Origin: Gonocerus acuteangulatus | Lineage: Eukaryota > Arthropoda > Insecta > Hemiptera > Coreidae | Direction: 5' to 3' | DNA length: 64,000 nucleotides | NCBI GenBank assembly: GCA_946811695.1 | Contig: OX328123.1 | Coordinates: forward strand, 148,937,378 to 149,001,377 | Shown: positions 43,187-53,625 of the stretch, in pieces | How positions within the stretch are numbered: the stretch's first letter is position 1 | How the letters are laid out: every line of letters begins with the position of its first letter | Position numbers and translations under genes: made by a program | Notes under the pieces: generated by a model | Told to the model about the DNA's origin: nothing | Seen by the model: only the letters and a program-made list of their open reading frames with translations | Database searches by the model: none

Positions 43187-43505
43187 TGTGTTAGAGAATG
43201 TGTGAGTGTGGTAGCATGGATATGGGTTGGTATATGTGTATGGGTGAGTGCATATGTCTGTGTGTTTGCCCGCTTGTGTGTGAGTGCGTTTATTTACATT
43301 TGTTCTGTGTACAGAAATGCAAATAAATATTGCATGGAAAATATACTGCAAGTAATATAAGTAAGGAAAAAATGCCAGGATCAATGATAAATAATGACAA
43401 TGATAAGTAATTCAATAAAAACCAAAAGCTGACTCAATAAATTATTAAATTCAAAAGAAATGAGGAAAAAATTTCACCTCCAAATATAATGAGTTTTCAT
43501 TCGAT

Positions 43506-43533
43506 GGCGTTCATGACCCTAAGGTTGACACGC

Positions 43534-43577
<44 letters not shown>
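43506..43577 (+). promoter_or_regulatory. LINE 3' hairpin tail and poly(A)
   Basis: GGCGTTCATGACCCTAAGG then TTGACACGCCTTAAAA: GGCGT and ACGCC can pair around a ~20-base loop, directly before about 40 A. The same layout ends the SINEs at 311, 3438, 6525 (inverse), 23911, 30147, 35387 (inverse) and 52812 (inverse). In stringent LINEs such a tail hairpin is the RT recognition site. That role is inferred here. Confidence 0.65.
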
Positions 43578-43579
<2 letters not shown>

Positions 43580-43705
43580 CTTTCTAAAATATAAAAGAAA
43601 CGGGGAACACATCTTAATATAAGAACGTCAAAATTTAAATTAAAAAAATCTTTAAAATATAATGTATTTTTACATTATTGTAAATTCTGACTAAATAAAT
43701 AAATA

Positions 43706-44362
43706 ATAATCCAGGATCAAGTAATAGCAACAAGATCCTATCGACGCCACGTTTTGAAGGATGTCAACATCTCTGACAAATGTAGACTTTGTAACAAAAC
43801 TTATGAGTCGATCCAGCATATTACGGGGGGCTGTGAGATTCTTGCGGGATCAGATTATCTTCAGCGGCATAATAACGTGGCCAAAATATATCATCAAGCA
43901 CTCGCAGAAAAATTTGATATGTTGGATGGTGTGGTCCCATATTACCGCTACGTCCCAAAAAGACTTTTAGAGAAAGGTCCAATTAAAATGTATTGGGACG
44001 AAGCGATGTTAACGGACCGCACTGTCCATCATAATAAACCGGATATTCTTATCATTGACAAGAGAAATAATACAGCCGATATTATTGATTTCGCAATCCC
44101 CAATGATGAGAATATCCGGAAATCATATGCCGAGAAACTACGAAAGTACCAAGACTTGGTCATAGAGCTGAAAGACATGTATAAGTTGGATTCCACAAGG
44201 ATAACAGCCATCGTAATCTCGACCAATGGGCTCATTCCTAAAACGACAATTGCCGCAAATGCATACCTAAATCTGTCAGAGGAACTTATCAAAAATCCCC
44301 AACAAGCAGTACTGCTTGATGCCGCCAGAACGGTAAGAAAGTTTTTAAATGAACGCCCGTAA
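43706..44362 (+). pseudogene. R2/R4-type LINE C-terminus: CCHC + restriction-like endonuclease
   Basis: The open frame reads QDQVIATRSYRRHVLKDVN, CRLCNKTYESIQHITGGC (C-x2-C-x8-H-x4-C), then NKPDILIIDKRNNTADIIDF AIPNDEN and EKLRKYQDLVIELK. (K/R)PD-x14-D is the PD-(D/E)xK restriction-like nuclease of R2, R4/Dong and relatives, which cuts the target site. The last 219 codons are intact to a stop at 44360. Upstream of 43706 there is only AAATAAATAAATAA-type sequence, so it is a 5' truncation. The 3' UTR has a TTCTTTCGG ... CCCGAAAGAA hairpin (44370-44402). Confidence 0.75.
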
Positions 44363-44437
44363 AAAACAATTCTTTCGGTTGGCAATAGCCCCCGAAAGAA
44401 TTTATCCCAGGAGACTGAGGAGAAAACCCCCCATAAT

Positions 44438-44442
<5 letters not shown>

Positions 44443-44492
<50 letters not shown>
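44443..44492. repeat. (TA)n microsatellite
   Basis: TA tract at the 3' end of the R2/R4-type LINE remnant. Confidence 0.95.
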
Positions 44493-44494
<2 letters not shown>

Positions 44495-45152
44495 ACACAA
44501 GAATAATGTGAAAAAGTGAATTAGAAATAATTGACACTTTTTTTTTTACTATTATTTTATTTTTTGTCTTTAACATTAAAAATATTTTTCTTAAAAATTG
44601 TATGAGTCTTTGGTGTTTTTCAATCATCAATTTTAAGAGTATAAGAACAATGAAAAAATAAATATATCATATAAAAATAAAATATATTCATAACGAAAAA
44701 TACTAACGGGACAGTCTACATAACGTCGATACTAATGCAAAGTATCAAATGTGAAAAGGGGTTTGGCACCTTATAGATGAATCTATATAAATTATATCTT
44801 ATTATAAATTTTAATTATTAATTATGTGATTTATTTCACATTTGTTAGTTTGATGTGTGGAATTGATAATTATTTTTCATTAATTTTGAGAGTTTGCCAC
44901 AACAGCAATCAGTATAAATTGAAAATGAAAAATGGGGGTTTTTCACATTTGGTACTTTTAACTTGTGTTGACGATATAATAAAATAGATTTAAAAACATT
45001 AACTGGAATATTCTATCGCATGGTAACCTAGTAAGTATTATATGAAGCGTGATCTGTGATCTTAATCTGTGAAGTCGGTGCTTTAAATCGAAAGTGTTGG
45101 TTTTTAGGCATGTCAACCATTTAAGGCTAAAATGGAATAATGACAACTATAT
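44493..45152. other. Unassigned AT-rich sequence
   Basis: No gene or known repeat recognised; only A/T-rich sequence with scattered short frames. Confidence 0.4.
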
Positions 45153-45345
45153 CTCCAACGGCTATAGCCACGTTGACTGCACCGGTTCCCGTTGATCACC
45201 GACGATAAGCAACGTCAGGCGTGACCACTACCTCGATTGGTGACCGACCACGTGAGTTGGCCTTATAAAATGGTGGCAAGCGGTATATAGCCCGGCGTTA
45301 ATTGCCCAGTTGTTGATATGGCGTCACACACACACACAAAAAACA
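45153..45345 (+). mobile_element. 5S rRNA-derived SINE (SINE3 type)
   Basis: CCAACGGCTATAGCCACGTT, GATCACCGACGATAAGCAAC, GTCAGGCGTGACCACTACCT and TTGGTGACCGACCACG follow 5S rRNA with point changes. It continues GGTGGCAAGCGGTATATAGC, CCGGCGTTAATTGCCCAGTT, GTTGATATGGCGTCAC and ends in (CA)n and A-rich sequence. It is the most complete plus-strand 5S SINE here, linking a 5S head to the GGCG...GGCGTCA tail type. The target duplication is not clear. Confidence 0.85.
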
Positions 45346-45749
45346 ACAACATAAAAACATCACAAATAAACACTATAAATATATTTCGACTAAAACATTA
45401 TATAGTTGTTCACCTCCAAGAAATCCAATACCTCTCCCCAGCGACTCCACCACTCCAACACCAAGCTGCTACTGGAGACTCGACGAATGATGAGGCCCTC
45501 TGACCCGGTTCTAATAAGCCCGCTATTTCTGAAGCGTTGCTCGAATACTTAAACAACTCCCTATTTAACACTTCTATTCAACAAGTATATATTCTATTGT
45601 ACCATCTCTATTTGTGTACGTGCCGCCAACCTCCGTCCTCCATCTGCTCCCTTTGGGCCCGTTTTAAGCATTTCCAAGAGCAACATGTATAACGTCCCAC
45701 AATTAACACCAATGAAAATGAGAGAAGAAAGTCAATTTCAAAAATGGAT
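45346..45749. other. Unassigned sequence
   Basis: No gene supported. 45420-45670 is somewhat C-rich; short frames there match nothing I recognise. Confidence 0.35.
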
Positions 45750-45750
45750 G

Positions 45751-45816
<66 letters not shown>
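45750..45816. repeat. (TA)n microsatellite
   Basis: TA tract with one GTA interruption, between AAAATGGATG and CATACGGTCC. Confidence 0.95.
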
Positions 45817-45820
<4 letters not shown>

Positions 45821-45964
45821 CGGTCCTTACGGAGTGGAGCCTAAACCGCGTTTCCGTTCATATTCCTAGAGTAATGTGAAAAGCGTAGAACAAACCAGCA
45901 ATTGTTTTTACTTCATCTGTCGTGAAAAATGTAAACTCATGTAAAAATAATATCTCAAAGATAT

Positions 45965-46083
45965 GCAAGAGCTTAGAAGCAAAACTTGTGCCAAGTTTAG
46001 TAAAAATCGGTCAATCGGTGTGGATTTGTTTAAGGAACAAACAGACAGACACCTGATTTATATATAAATATATATATAGATAT
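45965..46083 (-). mobile_element. Helitron-like 5' end fragment
   Basis: The minus strand starts TCTATATATATATTTATATA after ...CGAATA, then AAATCAGGTGTCTGTCTG, TTCCTTAAACAAATCCACAC and CCGATTTTTACTAAACTTGG. It matches the first 200 bp of the 32410 element. The remainder is lost. Confidence 0.5.
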
Positions 46084-46090
46084 TCGAAAA

Positions 46091-46335
46091 TCCCAAGAAA
46101 AAAAAACTGTTTTTTTTTTCAACTTTCCCAATAACGGCTAATAGTATTGCCTCGAAAATGGTTTCATTGGTTTCCAGCCTATAAAGTAAAAGTCTTAAGT
46201 GTTAGGTTTTTTTCTCGCGAATTTTGCCGAGAGAAAGAGTGTTCCAGTGAACAGTTGGCTTATGAAACGTGAAAGTTTGTAGTCGGCACTTGTAGGTCAC
46301 GTCATAAGCGGGTTTCCTCCTTATTGAGGTAAGAA
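46091..46335 (+). repeat. Family A fragment (right half, no TA tract)
   Basis: TTCCCAATAACGGCTAATAG, GAAAATGGTTTCATTGGTTT, then directly GAAACGTGAAAGTTTGTAGT, CGGCACTTGTAGGTCACGTC and GCGGGTTTCCTCC. The middle (CATCAAAATCGG and TA tract) is deleted. Confidence 0.6.
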
Positions 46336-47739
46336 GGTAGCTAACGAAGATAACGAGTAGCCCATTCCCTTTCCAACCAAAATATTGTTTATTTCTGACT
46401 GTTCATATCACATGAGTATTAACTCGGGAAATTCCCTGTTATGAAGTAAGTCATTATTTACTACGAATCCGAGAGTTTGGAATGTTTTCTTCTAGGCCTG
46501 TTCTATCCATTGTCTAAACCTTTCTAAGGCACCTTATATGGTTTTGTAAAGGAAAAGCTAGCAGCTTTTTTTATCCCTTGATTCTGAATCCTTCCAGAAA
46601 TTCCTTAAGAATAAAGACATTCAATACTACATCTAAACTTTAAAGACTGAATGTTCAGCCAAGGATTCAACAAGGTGGAAATAGTCCAAAAGCAGGTCAC
46701 CCTGATAATCGAGTCGATGTATCGAAACCCCACCAAGATATTGATCTAACTCCATGTTTTGTTTACTACTTCGATTTTCACGCTCATTAACCTTACGTGT
46801 TCTCTCCGTTGGAGTCGATTTTTTTGCCTCCTTGTGGTCGGAATAAATACTCCTTGCGGTCCTAATAGGATATCCGATTCCTGCCTTGATATGTCCCTTA
46901 ATTTGGTGACCGTGGTTCTTAAACAACCTCTGTTTTTGGTTGTCCCCCCCCCCCAGTGAAAAAACGTGACACATTGTATCCTTCACCAACAAGTAAAATA
47001 GGATATCAAGCTCGGCATTATTGGTTCAGTGAGTAAGAAGAATTGCATCAATGAAAAGAAATAGTTATGTTGAGTTTAACTAAACCACATTCAAAAGGAT
47101 AAAAGCCCATTTTGCAGGAGCTGCATAATTAAACACATTCTTTAAATATTGTCTAGTGTACGCTATATTCATAATTAACACTACAACGAATGTCCCAAGA
47201 GATATATATCGCATTTTTGTAGATGTCAGTATTCACGTTCTAGAGGTGCTGCCCGTTTTTCTGCATCACCCACCATTTCTTAGAAAAATTGGAAAAACGA
47301 AAAACACCGCTTTTCATCAAATTTTAGGGTATTAAATTCTCATTAAAACAACCCTACACCCATTAAAATCCGTTGAGCTTATCCAGAGATATACTTCAAA
47401 GGCAATAACTTGTCAGAAAATCTTTATAAATTTGCAATGTATTGTTGCTTCAAGAATTGTCAATGTAGAAAAAGAATATTCCATCAGAATTCTTCTATCT
47501 CATCTAACTTTCATGTAAATTTGAAATTAGTAAAAAAAAAAATATGACAGGAGTTTGCCTCCTGAATTAAAGGTAGATGCTAAACCACAAATATCGGGAG
47601 ACCAATCCAATCATTTATTGTATTCTGTTTGGATGTAAGAACTACGTGAGTTTATGGCAACATTGAAGAGTGTAGCAATCCTTGAGGAATTGTTTATAAT
47701 CTGTCTTGTGCAGTCTGTACATCCCTGTTGAACTGTAGT
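46336..47739. other. Unassigned; contains an unrecognised 119-codon frame
   Basis: A minus-strand frame at 46633-46992 (MLVKDTMCHVFSLGGGDNQK...) is hydrophilic and non-repetitive but matches no family I know. It has no neighbours that support it. 47560-47700 contains a diverged duplicate of the LINE piece at 47790-47860 (ATGGCAACATTGAAGAGTGT in both). Confidence 0.25.
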
Positions 47740-47945
47740 TGTTAATGAACTATATATGAGTAAGTCGTCAGCATAGTGGCAACAATGTATTGCACTTGGG
47801 ATGCAAGAACTACGTTAGTTAATGGCAACATTGAAGAGTGTAGTAGTCAATACTCCTCCTTGAGGCACTCCGTTCTCCTGAAGGAATGGTGCCAATTCTC
47901 ACTCGACAACGTCTGTTAGATAAATAATTTACAACATAACCCATA
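47740..47945 (-). pseudogene. LINE reverse transcriptase fragment (motifs B and C)
   Basis: The minus strand reads APFLQENGVPQGGVLTTTLF NVAIN (about 47890-47830) and, after a frameshift and short intervening sequence, CHYADDLLIYS (about 47776). QENGVPQG is RT motif B and YADD is motif C of jockey/I-like LINEs. Motif spacing is much shorter than normal, so internal sequence has been lost. Confidence 0.72.
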
Positions 47946-47962
47946 TTGCACCCTTGTATACC

Positions 47963-47968
<6 letters not shown>

Positions 47969-48012
<44 letters not shown>
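47969..48012. repeat. (TA)n microsatellite
   Basis: TA tract following the RT fragment. Confidence 0.95.
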
Positions 48013-48019
<7 letters not shown>

Positions 48020-48197
48020 GATATGCACAATTATTGTTCCAAATCCTTCTAATGCTCGATTAGATTTTTCTCAGTAAAAGCGATGCCGTTTCCCAAAAAT
48101 TACGTTAGTTTTAGAAAGATTCAAACCGTTTGAAGAAAAATATATCTGGATGAAAAAAAATAATTACCTTTCTATTAGCTAAATTATTATTATTATT

Positions 48198-49014
<817 letters not shown>

Positions 49015-49130
49015 TTCTAATACAGAAAAAGTCCGTCTCGCAGGACTGCATCATCTTAGCGCGGTTCCGTTCATATCCCTAGTCTAATTTGGAAAGATTA
49101 AAATAGAAGCAGTTATTATTTTGGTTCCAC

Positions 49131-49205
49131 CAGTCTTTTTTTTTAAATTAATTATTATAATGGCGTGTCAACCCTTAAGGTCACTAACGCCATTCCTGTG
49201 AGTAG
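49131..49205 (-). mobile_element. LINE/SINE tail insertion in family A
   Basis: T-run, then ATAATGGCGTGTCAACCC, TTAAGGTCACTAACGCC. On the minus strand GGCGTTAGTGACC ... GTTGACACGCC is almost the tail of the LINE at 43506. The flanking family A sequence (TTTTGGTTCCACC) is interrupted compared with 5258. Target duplications are not clear. Confidence 0.55.
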
Positions 49206-50571
49206 TAAAGTCTTGAAAGGTCATGATTTACAATCTTACCTGGAAGGGTCCGCTACACTACAAACAGACCCGCTAGTGACAAGGTCTTGGAATCTTGGAA
49301 ATCTATATTTATAACAATAAATTGTTTTTGTTATTTTACTTAACCAGTTTTTTTTTTGTCAAATACATTATCCAACTATAAGCAATTAAAAAATAACAAG
49401 AAATAAAACAGACAAAAAGAACCATTGGAATAAACGAAATCAATTAATTTAAAGCTTTAAGCACTTTTTTCTCCGATTGACATCGCCTAATTAAAACTTT
49501 CTTTAGAACCTTTTTTGTAGAGCATTTAGTAAGCTTCCGAATGGTAATCTTCCTCTTCACAAGATTGTCAACGGTTTTCGAGATACTAACGAAAGTAAAC
49601 AAAGTTACTAAAACTTTTTATGTCTGTTAGTAAAATATTTTATTCTAACCCTTCCTTAACTCCAAACGTAACAAAAATTTCAACATATTAGTGTTGATGA
49701 AACTCCAACATGCAGAAAATGTTTCAACTGTATCCCATAATTCTAAGTACCAAAATCAAAGACAAAGAACCCTCCCTAGGAAGGACGCTAGGCAGTTGAA
49801 AAGCTATATATCTTGGAAATCCATATCTCTAACATTAAATTGTTTATCTTATTTTTCTTAACCTGTTTTATTTTCAAATACATTATCCAACAATAAGCAA
49901 TTAAAAAATAACAAGGAATAAAAAACAGACAAAAAGAACAGTTCGAATAAGCGAAATCAATTACTTTAAAGTTTTAAGCTCTTATTTCTCCGATTGACAT
50001 CGCCTAATCAAAACTTTCATTAGAACCTTTTTTTAGAACATTTAATAAGCTTTCTAATGGTATTCTTCCGTTTACCAAGATTCTCAACCTTTTTCGAGAT
50101 ATTAAGGAAAGTAAACAAAGTTACTAAAACTTTTTATGTCTGTTAGTAAAATATTTTATTCTAACCCTTCCTTAACTCCAAACGTAACCAAAATTTCAAC
50201 ATATTAGTTCTGATGAAAGTAGAACATGCAGAAAATGTTTCAACTGAATCCCATGATTCTAAGTACCCAACCAAAAACGGTATTCAAAAAATATTTTTCC
50301 AATTTTCTCAAAAACGGTTAAAGCTATCGCCTTGAAAATGGTTTCATTCGTTTTCCTAGCCCAGGAATCATATAAAACGAGTACTTAGAAGCTTATGAAC
50401 TCAAAAACGTAAGCGTTACGATTTTTTTTGCGCGAATTTCGCCCCAAACGCCATCTTCCAGTAGGCGGATTTTGCTGGTTAACGAACTTGACCTTTCAAA
50501 TTGGACGAAGGATTTTTGTACCAAATTTCATCAAAATCGGACCATTCGTCTTCTATCTAGAGAGCGAACAG

Positions 50572-50573
<2 letters not shown>

Positions 50574-50662
<89 letters not shown>
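50574..50662. repeat. (TA)n microsatellite in family A
   Basis: TA tract with two short interruptions at the fixed family A position. Confidence 0.95.
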
Positions 50663-50664
<2 letters not shown>

Positions 50665-50800
50665 AATTTGAACCACCGTTATTTTCGGTCTCTAGGGGTT
50701 CTGAAACGCGAAATTTTCTAGTCGGCACTTCCGGATTGTTTCATTGTATCAACCCTATAAGCGGGGTTCCTCCCTATGGGGGAAGGAGGAACCGCGCTAA

Positions 50801-51107
50801 AACTAGGTTTTCACTTCCTATTTTATTACACCCGTCTTTTGTGGCCTGGACCAATCGCGAGGAAGAACAGGCTTCACTGAAACATGTCCTCATCATTCCA
50901 CCGACGCGACGCACAGTGGTATTTTTACCTGATCTAGCTGGACAAAATTATTTTATCACGGATTCTTATAGGAAAGAACATGCTGATCACGAATATACCT
51001 CATGTTATGGGTCGGAAATAAAGTCTTACCGTCGTTTTCTGTCTTTTTCAGAAGAAAAAGCCGTTTACGTTTTAAGTGTTAACCAAAATTTAATTAAATT
51101 TATTTAA
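50801..51107 (+). other. Unrecognised open frame (~90 codons)
   Basis: The frame continuing from the repeat reads SFVAWTNREEEQASLKHVLI, IPPTRRTVVFLPDLAGQNYF, ITDSYRKEHADHEYTSCYGS and ends at 51107. It has mixed composition and no internal repeat. I recognise no family. It could be an unidentified transposon gene fragment or chance. Confidence 0.2.
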
Positions 51108-51669
51108 TATATATTTTTTTTATTATTATTATACTTCTTTTATAAATTATTTAACTTTTCCAAAGGAAACAACAACAGAAAACTTAAAAACCCAGGCATT
51201 ACAAATAATAATAATAATAATAATTGAAAACAAAACAATAGAACAAAAATTATCAAAACTAATAAATCATTCTTGGTCAAGTAACGGTTCATTCAACAAA
51301 TTAATTATTTCACCTGGGTAAGAATGAAACTCTTCCTTATGTCGTCGACATTTCTGCATTCATACTAGAAATATATTGATCGCTCGAGTATAGTAAACAC
51401 TGAAATACATCTTCAATATTTACCTTTCTGAAATAGGATATAAATTTGTAGTGCTGACAAATCATTTATTTATCAACTGCAGTATTCATTCAAAGACAGA
51501 ATAATGAACTTTGTGACTTGACATACCTTAATATAAACAATTCGTAATCCCTTAATGTTAACGTTTTTTAGCCGACTTATGTCGTACAATACCAGAGAAA
51601 CCAAATTAAAAGAAATTAGGCTTCCTATGAGCCTTGGAGGACCTTGACTATAGTAGAAAAGGGGAGAGC

Positions 51670-51910
51670 AGAGGTGGTCCTTAATTGGCTCAGGATAGGC
51701 CACACAAGATTGACTCATTCCTATCTGATGTCAAAGACATGCACCGGAGTGCCCAGCCTGTATTGTCTACATAATTTCAATCAAACATTTCTTCACCGAA
51801 TGCCATGTCTACAAGAATGAGAGGTCTTGATTTGAAATCACCGCTAAATTGAGTGAAGATGTGGATGTCAACCCAATTACAATTTACTTTACAATTTTTT
51901 TCTTTATTTT
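51670..51910 (+). pseudogene. I-like LINE C-terminus (frameshifted)
   Basis: VVLNWLRIGHTRLTHSYLMS, then after a frame change ISIKHFFTECHVYKNERS and FEITAKLSEDVDVNPI. These are the LRIGHTRLTHSYL and H-x4-C parts of the C-terminal CCHC region seen at 16495 and 42860. The following 3' UTR includes TTTCAGCACCTGGCCAGGGG. The 5' part is missing. Confidence 0.65.
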
Positions 51911-52379
51911 AATTCATGAAACTCCTAAACGGGCTATGATGGTTTCAGCACCTGGCCAGGGGTTAAAGTAAACTAAAACGTGATTTCATTGTTAACCAAA
52001 ATCAGGAATCATTGTTCAAGGTAGTTTTCAACATTATATTGACTCCGTATTACGTTTTAGAACTTCGAGCTTAAATAACATAACAATTTGAAACACTAAA
52101 ATCAAAGAAAATAATACAAACACTCACTCTTTTGGTTCCATAAACTACCACCACCTCGGAGAACCCACCCCCCGACGCATCAAGCTGAGCTTTTGGGTGT
52201 ATAAAGATATTTGAATTATAAATAGTTATTTTATTCTTTCCGTTTGGGAAAAATTCTTCTTCTTTAATACGTGTCTGAATCAGCTAGATAACAACTTCAA
52301 TGCAAGCTACAAAATTTGTTTTTTCAATTTTATGTCTGTTTCAACCATATAAGAAGATCAACCTAGCAACCAAAAATTA
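51911..52379. other. Unassigned sequence
   Basis: Likely LINE 3' UTR at its left, then A/T-rich sequence grading into family A. No gene supported. Confidence 0.35.
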
Positions 52380-52779
52380 ATTTTATTATAACTATCTTGT
52401 TTTACTGGCAAATTCATTTTACTCCTAAAATCAATTCCAAAAACAACAAACAATTAATCACTCAGAAAACAAATGTAAAAACCCGTTCAAAGCAGAAAAC
52501 CTTTTTAGAGGTTTCCAGCACTCATTTCGCCTCCTCAGATCGCCCCACCGAAAAGGTCTCTTTAGGAAACTGTTTACCTACCAAGATTCCCCAACCGTTT
52601 TCAAGACATTTAAGAAAAACCTCCTTATCACTAAACCTAACGAAAATTTAAATATTGTATGTATATAAAATCTATCTAGAAATATTAGAAAAGTAGTCTA
52701 TCATTTTCAAGTACAAGAACTGAAATTGTTTTTGCAAAGCAAGTATTATTCACGTTTCTCAAAACCTGTTACAGATATC

Positions 52780-52784
<5 letters not shown>

Positions 52785-52810
<26 letters not shown>

Positions 52811-52975
52811 ACGGCGCATCTACATCTAGGTCATTAGCGCCGACATCCAGGGTGCAGCGAGGAATTTTCCCAGCGAGCCCTGAGATGAGAAAATTCCTGC
52901 CGGAGGTGGGAATCGAACCCACCATCTCCCGCTTACGAATCCAGCGCGCTAGCCACTAGACTACGGGAGACCCCT
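52785..52975 (-). mobile_element. tRNA-derived SINE with perfect 13-bp target duplication
   Basis: T-run (A tail), ACGGCGCATCTACATCTAGG, GCAGCGAGGAATTTTCCCAG, GGGAATCGAACCCACCATCT (B box inverse), and GGGAGACCCC at the head. Target duplication CAGATATCGCCAT at 52772-52784 and 52976-52988. It inserted into family A. Confidence 0.95.
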
Positions 52976-53201
52976 CAGATATCGCCATAAATTCGTTTCA
53001 CTACATAAGTGTACCTACATGCCTATTAACTCAAAAACGTAATCGTTACGATTTTTTGACTCGAATTTATCCTAAAAAAACAATATTCCGGTATTGCGAT
53101 TCTGCTGTTTAACGAAATCGACCTTTAAAATCACAAAAAGTATTTTTGTCCCACATTTCATTAAAATCAATTCAATATTGAGCCACCCAGAGAGCGGTCT
53201 G

Positions 53202-53350
<149 letters not shown>

Positions 53351-53417
53351 TAGATGCAGATGCGCCATTATATAAAAAATAAATAAACAAAAACAACATA
53401 TAAATGAGCATAATTTC

Positions 53418-53444
53418 TCATTCCAAAATCCTTAGATCATATGA

Positions 53445-53506
<62 letters not shown>

Positions 53507-53531
53507 TCATATGATCTAATGGGTTTTGGAA
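53418..53531. repeat. Palindrome centred on (TA)n
   Basis: CATTCCAAAATCCTTAGATC then ATATGAATTTATATA, a TA tract, and the inverse TATATAAATTCATATG then ATCTAATGGGTTTTGGAACG. The inner ~20 bp of each arm are perfect, with further imperfect pairing outward. The left arm looks like a mirrored piece of the family A right end. Confidence 0.88.
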
Positions 53532-53625
53532 CGATAAATTGGGCTCTTCCGGATGGCATCATGAGGTCAACCTCATAAGGTTAGCGCGTTTCCTTCTCCA
53601 TATTGAGGGAGGTAAAAAATGCGCT

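Larger units (their letters stand above)
39770..43577 (+). mobile_element. 5'-truncated I-clade LINE with RNase H and poly(A)
   Basis: About 3.8 kb encoding, in order, the second half of an APE-type endonuclease, a reverse transcriptase, an RNase H and a C-terminal CCHC motif, then a 3' UTR with a (GT)n tract (43151-43182), a hairpin tail (43506-43535) and about 40 A. APE + RT + RNase H places it in the I superclade (I/Nimb-like). ORF1 and the start of ORF2 are missing. The frame is broken by at least four stops and about four frameshifts, so the copy is inactive. Clear target duplications could not be set. Confidence 0.88.
49015..50800 (+). repeat. Family A repeat, longest copy, internally duplicated
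   Basis: The left end AAAAAGTCCGTCTCGCAGG, CATCTTAGCGCGGTTCC and the right end GGAGGAACCGCGCTAAAA are inverted at TTAGCGCGGTTCC. The block containing GCAATTAAAAAATAACAAG, TCCGATTGACATCGCCTAAT and TCTGTTAGTAAAATATTTTA occurs twice (about 49330-49770 and about 49880-50275), making this copy about 0.55 kb longer. (TA)n at 50574-50662 precedes AAATTTGAACCACCGTTATT. Confidence 0.8.

Noticed and set aside
46633..46992. 119-codon minus-strand frame
   Set aside because: Not repetitive, but no family resemblance, no splice or start context and no conserved partner; noted only within the unassigned region.
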